Of a stretch of 64,000 nt of DNA, positions 45,103 through 56,646 are shown in pieces (the first letter of the stretch is position 1; each line of letters starts with the position of its first letter). Origin of the DNA: Elgaria multicarinata webbii (Eukaryota > Chordata > Lepidosauria > Squamata > Anguidae); the NCBI RefSeq assembly GCF_023053635.1, contig NC_086178.1:48320726-48384725 (forward strand), read 5' to 3'. Both the position numbers and the translations under genes were made by a program. Below the pieces are notes generated by a model. The model was not told where the DNA came from, did not search any database, and saw only the letters and a list, made by a program, of their open reading frames with translations.

Positions 45103-45795
45103 AAAGTGTGCTTCAGGAAGTACCAACAGAACAAAGGTAAACAGAATTAAGCAAAATAATCAACTGGTTCGAAGTTCTGCCCAACAGGGAGTTTCAAAAA
45201 TAGATAAATGGTCTTCAGGGACCCTAACAACCAATAAGAAAGCTTAAATCCTACTGTCACTATTTTTAACACATGTGGGTAGGGGCTGGAAAAAGCCCTA
45301 AAACATAAAAAGAAGTGTGCCCATGTTTTTGGCCTGGAAGGTGCGTCATGACTGCTCTTCTTCTCCCTCTCTCTCTCCATCCCTCCTCGCTCCTTTTGGG
45401 CCAATCCCCTGGCACAGAGAAACTTCAAAGCTGGAGAATACTGGCAAGCTCTCAAAGGTTTTACAAGAAGTCAGGCGATGTAGTGTCACAAGGCTTATTT
45501 ATTTATTTATTTTTATAAAGCTATCTGAGGAAGAAGAAATGAAAAATAATAATCTGCTGAATCATTCCAGCAGGAAGCTGAGAAAGATGTTGAAGCATTA
45601 TTAGTTTTTGCTGAGAGATCTGGAGTGCCTCTTGTTGGTTTGGCTGCCTTTGAAATACCTGTTTAGCTATTCTCCTTCTAGATTAAGATCTGAATGAAGC
45701 CCAAATACGCCCAAGATGCAGATATTGTCCTAGTCAGCCTGGTTGCCAGAACATGATATATTAGTATGTACAATGGTCTATACCAGGACATTCAA

Positions 45796-45898
45796 GTCAT
45801 AGTCCTATGCATGTTTAGATGGGAAGAAAAGAACTGGCTGGGGAGTGCTGGGAATTGTAGGATTTTTTCCCCATCTAAACATGCATAGGAGTGTGCCA
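45796..45898. repeat. Palindromic 'CCTATGCATGTTTA' MITE
   Basis: AGTCCTATGCATGTTTAGATGGG at the left pairs with CCCATCTAAACATGCATAGGA at the right. Confidence 0.75.
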
Positions 45899-45987
45899 TT
45901 TGTTTACCTCATAATGGAGACCTGCATGCTAAGCGCAAACCACATCTGTGACAGAATATTAAACGGTGGCAGTTTTACCTCCCCACA

Positions 45988-46195
45988 CATAAGAACATAA
46001 GAAGAGCCATGCTGGATCAGACCAAGGGTCCATCTAGCCCAGCATTTGGCCACTGTTTGAACGAATCAGTTGTTAACCAAAAACCCACAAGCAGGACACA
46101 ACTGCAAATGCAAATGCAACTCCATGTTCCCCAACAACTGGTGTACATAGGCATACTGCCTCTGCTACTTGTACACCTCAGCTTAAACTACCTCA
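45988..46195 (+). repeat. Repeat of the 'GCTGGATCAGACCA' family (degraded)
   Basis: AAGAACATAAGAAGAGCCATG and GCTGGATCAGACCAAGGGTC, then CCCACAAGCAGGACAC and GGTGTACATAGGC. Confidence 0.65.
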
Positions 46196-46584
46196 CGTGA
46201 AAGAGGTTCAGACTGAGAGAGGGGGAGTTTGCGGTGTCAGTTGGGAACGTTAAGATTGAAAAGGGGACAAGCCACAAAGGTGTGGGAATTACCCCTTCAC
46301 ATGTTTTATTTAAAAATCTTTGGCTTGCTGGTGGGCAGTGTGGATCTGAGAGAGGGTCGGGGAGGTTCATCAACCCTGCCAGAATCGATGGGCCCTCTTA
46401 CTATCAATGCCCATACATGGGCAGATTTCTAAACACTGAAGCACGTCTTTGGTTGCCCATCTTTCTGCGCTGGTTTTCTGTGCATTCCTTTCTCCCTTCA
46501 CACGATAGCCTTGTTCACATAACATATACACTGAAAATTGGATATTTATTCTGTATTTATTGTTTTATATTGTTTATATGATTT

Positions 46585-46665
46585 TATCTGTACGGCGCCC
46601 TGAGATCCTTGTGATATAGGGTGGGTTACAAATATAATAATAATAATAATAACAACAACAACAAC
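46585..46665 (+). repeat. L2-like tail, second type
   Basis: GGCGCCCTGAGATCCTTGTG, then GGTGGGTTACAAATATAATA and AAT/AAC repeats: a distinct LINE 3' tail type from the CCGCCCAGAGAGC one. Confidence 0.6.
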
Positions 46666-46994
46666 TCCCCGGTTTTAGAGGTAAAAACTAAACCTCAGTA
46701 AACCATTCTGAGATATATTGGTATTTGTCGTTTTTTCCTGCGGTGTACGGGGAAAGTTGTGCTATAAAATTCTCACTAGGAGGGCACTATCCCATTGCAT
46801 TATATAGGCCATGTGGTCATTGCTCTCTTCCTTGTGTAATTACAGCTTGTTGCAAACGTGGAAGAGAAGCAGGAAGCAGAGCTATGGTAAGGGAATGTGA
46901 TTTCCCCATCTGAAGGAGCTCCTACTCTATGATCAAAGGCTATGAATAGGGTCCCCACCCCCATGGATACCCTGGGTTCCTGGTAGCACTGAGA

Positions 46995-47315
46995 GAGCCC
47001 ACACTGACAGACTGAGCAATTAGAGTGTTGGACTGGGAATCAGGAGACCTGGGTTCTAGTCTCCACTTGGCCAGAGAGCTTCGGCTATTGGGCAGTATAA
47101 AAATGTAATAAATAAATAAATGAATGAATGAATGAATGAATGAATGAATGAATGAAGGTCACCACTTCACTTTGGGCCAGTCACTGACTCTCAGCCTAAC
47201 CTACCTCACAGGTTTGTTGTGAGAATAAGATGGAGAGGAGGAGGACCATGAAAGCCTCTTTGGGTTATTTGCAAGAGGCAAATGTAATCATAAATAAAAT
47301 AAAAACACACATACA
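46995..47315 (+). repeat. tRNA-derived SINE split by an L2-like tail
   Basis: The 5' part (GTTGGACTGGGAATCAGGAG and GGGTTCTAGTCTCC) and 3' part (TTTGGGCCAGTCACTGACTC onward) belong to the 24,296 family. Between them, at 47,071-47,158, is an L2-like tail ending in (AATG)n. Confidence 0.75.
47071..47158 (+). repeat. L2-like tail with (AATG)n nested in the SINE
   Basis: GAGAGCTTCGGCTATTGGGC then GTATAAAAATGTAATAAATA and nine or so AATG units. Confidence 0.75.
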
Positions 47316-47319
47316 ACTG

Positions 47320-48384
47320 TGTGTGTGTATATAAATATCTTTGTATTAACCCTATATGTGGATAGGCACAGTTCAGAGATTTGTTTGAACATGTTCAGGT
47401 TGGAGGAGGGAGGACACTGGGGATGACCTCACTCCCTTACCCATATGTTCAGTATTTCTGGCAAGCAAGGTTTATGCCCATCTTTAGGGTTTCCAACTTT
47501 TAATTAGCCCTGCTATTCCTATGCCTGTCAGAATTTAATAACACATTGCACACAAAAAGAAGTATTGAACTTCTCCTTCACCATGCAAAGCAGATGCAGC
47601 TTTTATCGCACCATTGTCCTGTCTCATGCACGGAATTTTAGGGGTGTGGGTTTTGATGCTGTAGTTGTTCATCTTAACCCTCTTATGCTTTCTCACCGCT
47701 TGTTCCATCTTTCTTCTTACCACAGAAAACCCACTAAGGAGAAGAATAGCTGCCCAATGTCTTCTCACTGGTAGTGCTAAGAACCCTCTGTCTGGAAGCA
47801 CTCACTGTCTTCTAATAATTGTCATCTTACATTCTCCCCTGTGGTTCTTCTGTCTTTTTTCAGACTGCTGAAAGTCTGACTTGTTTCAAAAGAAAAGAAG
47901 AATTTCCCTAGACGAGGCTTTTATTGTGCGCTTCTCATTCCTCAGTCACGGTTGTTTGCGGTACTTCAGAAGATGTCATCACCATCCAGCTTTGTTTTTG
48001 TTTTTAGAAAGCATTTTCACAGGGTTTTTTGGAGCAGGGGAAATCCAGTATTTTTTGATGAAACAAAACGAAGTGCAAGTCCTCACTGGTGTACCTGCAT
48101 TATTCCACTATAGAGGTTGTGTGATGCCACCTAGAGGTTATGTAGTGGAACCTAAGAAAAGGCAGGAAATGAAAAACCCTTAGTGTAAAGATCTGAACTT
48201 AATTCTGCAACAAAAGAAGGAAAGGTGGGTTAAACAACCCAGAGATCCCTGACAATTGCAACCTTCCACAAAGCAGAACATCTTCTTTTTTCCCCATGAG
48301 AGGTTCTAGGAATTTTTGACTCTAGGGTATCAAAGTTAATTCTACCTCCCCTTTTTAATCTGGTTGCTTGTCATTACAGATCCA
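47320..48384. other. Intergenic, nothing recognised
   Basis: A (TG)n/(TA)n stretch lies near 47,310-47,335. No gene or further repeat recognised. Confidence 0.4.
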
Positions 48385-48560
48385 CCCCTTCCTCCAAGAA
48401 GGTCTATCAGCACGGTGTCGTTGCATTTTATTCGCACAACAACTGACTGTGACTGGCCCAGGGTTGCCCATTGAGCTTCAAGGCCGAGTGGGGATTTGAA
48501 GCTGATTCTTCAGTGCTTCAGAATGACACGCTAACCACCACCATGCTCTTTGCAGACTTG
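48385..48560 (-). repeat. Old tRNA-derived SINE (reverse)
   Basis: TGACTGGCCCAGGGTTGCCC, GGCCGAGTGGGGATTTGAAG and CACGCTAACCACCACC are the complement of A/B-box-type SINE sequence. Confidence 0.55.
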
Positions 48561-49235
48561 CTCCCACAGGGAGTTCCTCACATCTTCCATATTGTTTAAC
48601 TGTAAAGCCCACTCTTCTCTCCACATACACTGTGGACATTTCTGGGACCCTTGCAGTTCATCCGGAGAGCGCCTTTGCACATAGGACTGGGCCACAAATC
48701 TCTATTAAGCACACAGCCCAGTGCAGACTCTTGGTTCCCAATTCAGCAGAAATGAGCAAGGCGCCGCAGTGGGTGCTCTAGAACTCATGCCAACAACCTA
48801 GTTTTCTTTGCAACTAAGACATCAGGGGTGTAGAGATTCTTTCCTCCCCGCCAAGCAGGCAGTGTTCTTTGTGCAATACAGTCCAACCACAGCAAGTAAC
48901 ATCAAACAGAAAACAAGTTCCTTGGCATGTATAATATTTGGTAAAGGGTCTGAAGCAAGAATATTTTCTTGTTATTTCCTTATTCTTACAAAACAGCTTG
49001 TTTTCATCAGCAGGTCAAATTTTACTGAGAATTTCAAGGATTAGGCCCTTGCTGCTTTTCTTGCTTAAAGAAAACAAAAGATTGTTTTCACTGGGGGCAA
49101 TGCAGCAGAATTTCCCAGGTATGGATTAAAGAGATTAAAACATACTAAGAAACATAGACAGATTCAATCAGTCATTCATCCATTTGTATTGCTCTGGTTT
49201 TTAGACTTTCTATTTTCAGACAAGTCTTGCTGCAT
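48561..49235. other. Intergenic, nothing recognised
   Basis: No feature supported. Confidence 0.4.
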
Positions 49236-49400
49236 TGAATCATAGAATAGCAGAGTTGGAAGGGGCCTACAAGGCCATCGAGTCCAACCCCCTGCTCAAT
49301 GCAGGAATCCACCCTAAAGCATCCCTGACAGATGGTTGTCCAGCTGCCTCTTGAAGGCCTCTAGTGTGGGAGAGCCCACACAGCTTGACGTATCTGCCAA
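49236..49400 (-). repeat. CR1 LINE 3' end (reverse)
   Basis: GAATCATAGAATAGCAGAGT then TTGGAAGGGGCCTACAAGGC and CCAACCCCCTGCTCAATGC: the complement of a CR1 3' UTR with its ATTCTATGATTC end. Confidence 0.85.
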
Positions 49401-49424
49401 AGAGCCCTTGGAGTACAGACTTTC

Positions 49425-49556
49425 CCAAGCTGGTGGCCTCCAGATGTTTTGGACTTCAACTCCTATCAGCCCCAGCCAGCACAGTCAATTGGCAGGAATG
49501 CTGGAAGTGGTAGGCCAAAACATCTGGAGAATACTAGGTTGGGGAAGGCTGTTGTA
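49425..49556. repeat. Palindromic MITE-like repeat
   Basis: CCTCCAGATGTTTTGGACTT ... GGCCAAAACATCTGGAG, with inverted halves. Confidence 0.6.
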
Positions 49557-49917
49557 ATGGCAGGGTATGTGTGTGTTGCTAAGATGCATAGTCAGTTTGC
49601 ATGCGTTGCTGACCAGGCCTCTGGGACTTCATAGTTATTTTGAGCCTTCCTTGCTACCTGTGTTCTACCTGTGATGGCCCTTCCCAGTGCTGGTTCCAAG
49701 TTTCTAAGGTCCCTTTGGCAAAACACCCTCCACGAGTCTACCTTCTCACCACTGTTATCACCAGCTCGTCCTCCTCCTTTTCCCCCCATCATGGCTACCA
49801 CTCACTTGCTTGGCATTCAGTGAGCAGTGAACAGGTAGGCCAAGGCATCTGCTGCTCCACCTTCTCACCACCTCTGTTGTCTGACTCTGAGATTGAGGCA
49901 GGTGAATAATCAGGTTG

Positions 49918-49945
49918 CGATGATGATGATGATCATCATCATCTC
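49918..49945. repeat. (GAT)n / (ATC)n dyad microsatellite
   Basis: GATGATGATGATGATC followed directly by ATCATCATC: a self-complementary trinucleotide repeat. Confidence 0.8.
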
Positions 49946-50211
49946 TAGGGGGCTCTTATCAGTGGGCTCCTGCTGGAGTCTGGCCCCTCACCAGATGTCC
50001 AACCATGCTTACCCTTGATGCTAGCCCTGGCCCCTTTCTTATGGAATGCCTCGACAGGGCTTCTGAAGACCAGTTTTGCCCTGAGGGGAGGGAAGCTGCA
50101 GCAGTAGAAAACACTTAAGAATTAAGAATGCAGCTTGAAAAGAAGACGAGGTGGTGGTAGATAGAGAGCTGTGAGAAAATGAAATCTTCTACCCTATTTA
50201 TCAGCAGAAAA

Positions 50212-50330
50212 ATTATGCCAGCCTTCTCCCAGCCTGGTGCCCTAATGTCTTGGCCTGCAACTCCCAGCATCCCCCAGCAAGAGTTGTAGGCCAACACATC
50301 TGGAGGGCACCAGATTGGGGAAGCCTGAAC
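50212..50330. repeat. Palindromic MITE-like repeat
   Basis: CCTTCTCCCAGCCTGGTGCC at the left and GGAGGGCACCAGATTGGGGAAG at the right; GGCCTGCAACTCCC inside. Confidence 0.6.
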
Positions 50331-50647
50331 TAGGAGGTCTATTTCACCAAAGGCTTCCAGGAAGAGGAGAAGTTCTCCAGCAGTTTCATGGACACAGCTT
50401 CTTTCTCCCATCCCCCACCCCCAAGATGTGTTTCTGTTGCCACTGCAAATGACAGCAGAACCTACTATGTTGGCAGCTTGGGCACCACTTTGCATCCTCC
50501 AGGCTGCAAATTGTCTCAGGGCACTGAAGGGGGCAGGGAGGGAATAGAATTGGACCTGCCACACAAAAATGGTGGCGAATATTTGGAGAAAATTCTTCAA
50601 AGTGGCATTCCTAAAGCTTTTAAAACTTGATGTTGTGCAGACTTCTA

Positions 50648-50837
50648 CTGTTACTTTCTACTGTTAGTTTTTCCCTACCCAGTGCCTGCTTACCCTACCC
50701 TGTACCTGTTTGCATTCTCTTCCCCTCCTTATTGTTTTACTATGATTTTATTAGATTGTAAGCCTATGCGGCAGGGTCTTGCTATTTACTGTTTTACTCT
50801 GTACAGCACCATGTACATTGATGGTGCTATATAAATA

Positions 50838-50870
<33 letters not shown>

Positions 50871-50872
50871 TT
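50648..50872 (+). repeat. L2-like retroposon tail with (AAT)n
   Basis: Second copy of the 6871 repeat, over 90% alike by eye from CTCTTCCCCTCCTTATTG to GTACATTGATGGTGCTATAT. Confidence 0.7.
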
Positions 50873-51134
50873 TCCCCCCCTAAGAGGGTGAAACAAAGAG
50901 AAATCTCAGAAACATTCTCTAAATTATGTCTTCTGAGAAATTTCAGCTTAGGTTTAGAAAACAAGCCTTCAAACGGCCTCCCAACCCTCCATAGGTTGTC
51001 CTTTCTGTTCTTATTGTATAATTTGTATTGAAGGCTGTTATTTTAATAATTTTAAGTAAACTCCTTTGTGACTACTGCCTGAAAAACAGCCTATACATAA
51101 CTTAAGCAAGCAAACAAACAGTTGTGGAAACTAA

Positions 51135-51275
51135 GGCCTTAGCTAGACCTAAGGTTTATCCTGGGATCGTCCCGGGGACATCCATGTTCATGTAAATGAC
51201 ACACAGGATATCCGGGGAGCAGGCAGGGACGACTCCAGGACGATCCCAGGATAAACCTTAGGTCTAGCTAAGGCC
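51135..51275. mobile_element. Harbinger-like MITE, 141 bp
   Basis: Nearly perfect inverted ends of about 38 bp: GGCCTTAGCTAGACCTAAGG, then TTTATCCTGGGATCGTCC. A TAA flanks both sides (51,132-51,134 and 51,276-51,278). A 3-bp TAA duplication plus GGCCTT ends fits PIF/Harbinger. Confidence 0.75.
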
Positions 51276-51429
51276 TAAGAGTGCATCCTAGAATATGGCC
51301 AACACTCTCCTCCTTCCTTGATCAGTAATGGTGAGCAAGCTGTTTTTCAGGGAAGTTTCTCTGCCATTACTGATCTTGTTGAGCAATCCTTGAGCCTCTC
51401 ATTAACCAATCATCCAGTTCCTGGAGTGA

Positions 51430-51640
51430 AACCCACTGGCATAGTGGCTAAGAGCAGTAAGCTAGGCAGATTCTGTTTCAAAGATCACCTCAGCTTTGGA
51501 CAAACCACTATTTCTCAGCCTCAGCCCTGCCCCTCTGTAATACGGGGATAGCTGTGGCCTCACCTAGAAAATTATTAAGTATGACTGAGATAATATATAT
51601 GTATATGAAGTACCCTGAGTTGCTGAACCAGAGCAGAGTT
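51430..51640 (+). repeat. Old tRNA-derived SINE
   Basis: GGCATAGTGGCTAAGAGCAG, TTCTGTTTCAAAGATC and TTTGGACAAACCACT resemble A and B boxes and the CAGTCAC segment of a degraded SINE. Confidence 0.45.
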
Positions 51641-52120
51641 CTGGATGTTTTGCTGTACTTTTGCAAGACCATAATTAATGAAAGTACATTATGTTTTCAG
51701 AAATAATGAATTTACTGGGTTGCCCTATATCACGGTGTTCCTAATGGGAGTCATCAAGTTCCACACTGCTTCTTATTCCTATGTTGAATTTGTAGGTGTT
51801 GACAACAACTGACATGGCCTAAGATCCTTCTATGAAATATTTCTCCACAGGAAGGAGAAACTGAGAACTGGTGTTTCCAAACTGGCCACAATAGTTCTGT
51901 TTAGCAAAGCTGTACAGAGAACATTCTTAAAAACAACTCCAGGTCCTGCCTGTTTACTTAGAAGGTGGCTAAATAAGTCAATTAGGGTGTTTATAAAATA
52001 GTAGCCAGCAGGCAGCCAGCATTAGCTTGGATCCCACAGGCCACATCTACACCTCGTGTCAAATCATTACAACTGTGGAATAAAAAGTAGTATGTAACAT
52101 ACTGTTACATACTGCTGTTT
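51641..52120. other. Intergenic, nothing recognised
   Basis: No feature supported. Confidence 0.35.
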
Positions 52121-52215
52121 TATACTTTGAATGGTTTTAATTTTTGTGAACCGCCCAGAGAGCTCCAGCTATTGGGCGGTATAGAAATGTAATAAATAAA
52201 TAAATAAATAAATAA
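52121..52215 (+). repeat. L2-like tail (CCGCCCAGAGAGC type)
   Basis: TTTTGTGAACCGCCCAGAGAG, GGGCGGTATAGAAATGTAAT and AATA repeats. It is the complement-matched twin of the tail at 52,722-52,800. Confidence 0.75.
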
Positions 52216-52229
52216 ACACTACGAAAGTG

Positions 52230-52646
52230 GTATATAGAATGTGGATTGTGCCCCAACAGTTATCAGTGCACTTCAATACTGCTACCCCAAAAGCCATGTA
52301 CACTGGGACTTTCTGATCCTCTTTGCCACTGAAACTCTTTGTGCCCCCACCCCCAAGACGGCTCGCTGGGCCCACCCCTGCCTTCTGCCTGGGTGGATGG
52401 TGACCAATTGGGGGTCGCTATTTGCCTGGGAATGCCTCTGTTGCAACTCCGGAGCAAGGATAGATGGGAGATGTACTGTACTTGCCTCGCTCCTGGGGGA
52501 AAAGTCGGGGTGAGTCCCCAACCTTCTAAAGTTGCAGCTTCCTGGAAAAGACCTGCGATGGCTGTGAGGTGGCTGCTGTGTAGTACAACTGACGCAGCAC
52601 CACCTTAGAGCCACAGCAGGGCTTTCAGACCATCTAGACAGCCCCA
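52230..52646. repeat. Relative of the 27,886 MITE-like repeat
   Basis: GGTGACCAATTGGGGGTCGC and GAAAAGTCGGGGTGAGTCCC are shared with 28,600-28,760; the right end CTAGACAGCCCC matches 28,259. The left limit is uncertain. Confidence 0.5.
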
Positions 52647-52721
52647 GCAAAAAATTTCTTGCAGGAGTTTGGCATGTAATCATTGGTCTTTTGCTAATCC
52701 TGCTCTGGGGTCATTAATGTT

Positions 52722-53565
52722 ATATTTATTTATTTATTTATTTATTTATTTATTACATTTTTATACCGCCCAATAGCCGAAGCTCTCTGGGCGGTTCACA
52801 AAAATTAAAACCATAATAAAACAACCAACGTGTTAAAAGCACAATTACAAAATACAGTATAAAAAGCACAACCAGGATAAAACCACGCAGCAAAATTGCT
52901 ATAAGATTAAAATACAGAGTTAGAACAGTAAAATTTAAATTTAAGTTAAAATTAAGTGTTAATATTCTGAGAGAATAAAAAGGTCTTCAGCTGGCGACGA
53001 AAGGAGTACAGTGTAGGCGCCAGGCGGACCTCTCTGGGGAGCTCATTCCACAACCGGGGTGCCACAGCGGAGAAAGCCCTCCTCCTAATAGCCACCTGCC
53101 CCACTTCCTTTGGCAGGGGCTCATGGAGAAGGGCCCCTGTAGATGATCTTAAGGTCCGGGCAGGTACATATAGGAGGAGCCGTTCCTTCAGATAACCTGC
53201 CCCCAAACCGTTTAGGGCTTTAAATGTCAATACCAGCACTTTGAATCGGGCCCAGACCTGGACTGGCAGCCAATGAAGTTGTAAAAGGACTGGCACAACG
53301 TGAACTCGCCGGCCAGTCCCTGTTAGTAAACGGGCTGCCCTGTTTTGTACCAGCTGAAGCTTCCAGACCGTTTTCAAAGGCAGCCCCACGTATAACGCAT
53401 TGCAGTAATCCAAACGAGAGGTTATCAGAGCATGGATAACTGTAGCTAGGCTATCTCTGTCCAGATAAGGGCGTAGTTGGTATATCAACCTAAGCTGATA
53501 AAAGGTGCTCTTTGCCACTGAGTTCACTTGTGCCTGAAGTGACAGTTCTGGATCCAAGAACTGTC
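52722..53565 (-). mobile_element. L2-clade LINE, 3' part
   Basis: A 201-residue minus-strand frame (53,557-52,952) is the RT C-terminus: SRLDYCNALYVGLP, KLQLVQNRAARLL, LHWLPVQ, FKALNGLGAGYL and RAFSAVAPRLWNELPREVR. A 3' UTR and an AATAAATA tail follow to 52,722. The frame is open, so this is a 5'-truncated, fairly young insertion. Confidence 0.9.
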
Positions 53566-53789
53566 AACTATTATACAACTATCTGAAACATTTGATTCCA
53601 GTATTGCAAAATAGCCATTACTGGCAGGTACCGGGAAGTTGCACAGAGAGTACCCACTGCTGTGCAGGGCGGCAGTTGTGCCAAGTGTTGTCATGGTTGT
53701 GTTGCAATGGATGAACTGAGTGCATTGTCCAAATTTCCAATATGCACACACACACACAAGTAAAACCAGAATCTAACAACATTAAGGTG
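53566..53789. other. Intergenic with (AC)n
   Basis: A short CACACACA run near 53,745; nothing else. Confidence 0.4.
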
Positions 53790-53886
53790 GAGTTATGCTT
53801 TAAGGTGGAGTCCTGCATTGAGCAGGGGGTTGGACTTGATGACCTTATAGGACCCTTCCAACTCTACTATTCTATGATTCTATTAT
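53790..53886 (+). repeat. CR1 LINE 3' end
   Basis: GAGCAGGGGGTTGGACTTGA, CCCTTCCAACTCTACTATTC and ATGATTCTAT: a CR1 3' UTR and end. Confidence 0.85.
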
Positions 53887-54099
53887 CATACCACACACAT
53901 ATATGAGATTCCAAGCAAGCTCTTATTGGGGACCTTTCTGTTGCACTGTAGGTACCACTTGGGGCAGAGGGGTGGGGGTGGAATTAAAATAGTTGTTCCT
54001 CATAGAAGTTAATGTAACACTGTATCCCCTATAGAAATCTGGCAATGCCCATTCCTATCAGCAAGATTTTTCTATATGTTTTCTCAAAAGTAAGTCCCA

Positions 54100-54600
54100 T
54101 TACAATACCCTTTTGTGCTACAAATCTCGAGTTTTGTGCCACCACCAAATGCATGAAAATGTTGGTGGGGCCTGGCAAATGTGAAAAATTCAGATTCTCA
54201 TATCACCTCAGAAGTTAAGCCAACATTTTGTGTTCTTTTGTGCTACAAATCCTGGTTTTATACCTGTTATACTTTTATATCGTTGCTGTATATTGTGTTT
54301 TAACTTTGCATATTTTATACTTTAAATTGTGCCTAATGGTTTGATTTTTTGTGTACCGCCCAGAGAGCTTTGGCCATTGGATGGTATAGAAATGAAATAA
54401 ATAAATCCTGAGTTTTGTGCCACCACAAAAAGAGCACAAAACTTTGGCATAGTTTCGGAGGGTATGTTACTTTCACGCTTTTGGTGGCACAAAACTTGGG
54501 ATTTATGGAACAAAACAGCACAAAAGTAGGCAAAAAAAGTTGGCACAGGTTTGGAGGTGATACGACAAAGTTGTTTTTTGTGTGAGTTAATGACGAACCC
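54100..54600. repeat. Repeat with direct and inverted 'GTTTTGTGCCACCA' words
   Basis: TTTTGTGCTACAAATC occurs at 54,112 and 54,237; GAGTTTTGTGCCACCAC at 54,129 and 54,410; the inverse GGTGGCACAAAACTTGGGAT at 54,483. It is split by an L2-like tail insertion. Confidence 0.6.
54255..54402 (+). repeat. L2-like tail inserted with AAATCCTG duplication
   Basis: GTACCGCCCAGAGAGCTTTGG and a GGTATAGAAATG tail. AAATCCTG flanks both sides (54,247-54,254 and 54,403-54,410), although the tail's own AAAT units blur the right edge. Confidence 0.7.
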
Positions 54601-55145
54601 ACATTTGATGCATCAGTACACATGTGTCGGTGATGGCACAATGCTCAAGATGTATGGCAGAAAACTGACACAAAACTTTGGCATGTGCTTGGAGGAAATG
54701 CTAGTTGGGATGCAGGTGGATGTAGTTAACAGAGCTGAAGTGACTTTCTACCAGAGATGCTTCCTGATGGAGGGCTGCTAGTGGTACCAATCAAAAGCCA
54801 GGGTGCCCCTATTGTCTACTCTGATTGTCAGTGCTTCTCCAGTGGACCAGGCAGAGGTCATTCATATTACGTTACCTGATCCATTTTTAAAAGAAGGATC
54901 AGGTAACAGGCATATTAAACTTGAATAATGTGTTGTTTAAATAGAAATACAATACACCTCACTTAGTGGAGAAGACTTGTGTCCAGCTGCTAAGTGTGGA
55001 TGGGCAGCTTCAAGGCCCTGGCTCTCCCCTTCTTATGGTTCTTTGACTTTAAACTAGACTTGGATGGAAGAGCTCATCAAATAAAGGATCCCTTCAAATA
55101 GAGGTCTGTTCTCTATTAGCTCTCCATACTGGAGGAAGGTCCTCT

Positions 55146-55500
55146 ATAAAGTAGGACCTATTATTTATTTATTACAAACATTTCTTGTCCACCTGTCAGG
55201 GCAAAAGCCCTCCTAAGGCAGCTTACAGCAATGAAAACAGTTAAAATATTAAAAGCAGTAAAAACAATAATATAGCATTAAAAACAACAATAAAAGCCAA
55301 CAATAAAGCCAGCAGCAATGGCAACAGCAGCAACAGCAGCAGTCATATCAAGAGAAGGCTACAGGCCTTCTTAAAAGCCTGAAATGCCCTCCAATGGCAG
55401 CTTGTTCCAAAGGTGTGGGGCCACTGCAGAGAAGGTCCTCTCACATGTGATCACCCACCTGATTGCTCTGCAGCTCCCTCTTTCCATTCCACATATAGAA
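55146..55500 (-). mobile_element. L2-clade LINE fragment, different subfamily
   Basis: The minus-strand frame holds ERTFSAVAPHLWNKLPLE, the conserved L2 RT C-terminus. The 3' UTR ends CTGCCTTAGGAGGGCTTTTGC ... GTTTGTAATAAATAA, a tail unlike the CCGCCCAGAGAGC one. Confidence 0.75.
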
Positions 55501-55740
55501 GCTGACTGGGCTAGCAGCTGAACTTTTCTACAAGGGAAATGGGACAGTGTCCTCCGGCTCAGAGTAGGCCACAGGGCACACACAGTTCTGCCCTCTGAAT
55601 CTCACTGCTGCTCCCTGCCCTCAGTATCATCCACCACCTGAGGTAGATACCGCACTCTATCTAATGGTGGGGCCGGTCCTAATCTCAGCCTAACCTACCT
55701 CACAGGATTGTTGTGATGATAAAAGGCGTTGGGGGAAATC
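55501..55740. repeat. Mixed old repeats
   Basis: CCTGAGGTAGATACCGCAC ... GGTGGGGCCGGTCCT matches the right end of the 25,184 repeat. Next come CAGCCTAACCTACCTCACAGG and TTGTTGTGATGATAAAAGG, a tRNA-SINE 3' part. Confidence 0.5.
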
Positions 55741-56417
55741 ATATGTGACATCGCTGAGGTCACTGGACAAAAGAGTAAGTAAAAAATATGATCAGTAAAC
55801 AACTGGAATTAATGAATGAGCTGGCAAAAAGAAAAGTTTCTCAATTCAGCTTCTGATGCTAAGTATTCATTTTAAATGCAGGACAGCTCATATATTGTTT
55901 GGGTTCTGTCTTTGAGAACAGCCGCCTTCACTCTTCTAATGAGAATTTGGGCCTCATCCAGCCTAGGCCCAGCGGTATGAACAGGACATCTTATCAGCAC
56001 AGTGATGACGCCAGGACAAGTGGCTGCCCCCCAAGCTACTCATTCCCTATCCGTGAACTTCCTCATTAGAAGCGTCCCCTGTGGTTCTGCTATTCATCTA
56101 TAAATGGCCTGACTTCCTTGTTCCAAATTCTCTCTGGCTTTCAAGTGCCCTGCCATTGTGGTGAAAGGAGCTTTTGTCGAACTGAAGTGTGCTCAGTTGG
56201 TAAAATAAGCTGTCCCTTTATAGAGGAGAACCAGTTCCAACGCACAAGAAAAATTGTATCAATTCTATGAAGTGGAGCTAACAAGCTTTCATACTTTAAC
56301 ACTGCAAATTCCTGTTCAGGGTTTTGCTTTCCAGTATCCTTTCCCATCCACACAATGGTCTCTCTTGCATGATCAAGCAACCTACCATGGCTGATTTAAG
56401 CCACGGTGGCCTGTGGC
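55741..56417. other. Intergenic, nothing recognised
   Basis: No feature supported. Confidence 0.4.
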
Positions 56418-56646
56418 ATGTGTGGGCAGCTATTTTGAACTCACAGCCCTAAAACAGTCCATGGGTTCGGGTTGGTTTGTTAACCACACCGACAACACAT
56501 CCTGGCTGGTTTTGGAGGTCACGACAAATAAATATTTGAATATTCAAAAAGGCACCTAACATGCCGTGGGCTGCACTGATCGCGCAAACCAGATCAATGT
56601 GATCAGGAGTGTGTTTACACAGCTGAGGCTAGTGTGCCAACTGCAC
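56418..56646 (+). repeat. Long inverted repeat, left arm
   Basis: 229 bp, about 93% identical (16 or so differences by eye) to the complement of 58,892-59,119. It starts ATGTGTGGGCAGCTATTTTG and ends GTGCCAACTGCAC. The last part contains the start of the L2 fragment. Confidence 0.85.

Noticed and set aside
45147-45604. ORFs of about 100 codons on both strands
   Set aside because: No motif; they arise in a pyrimidine-rich stretch.
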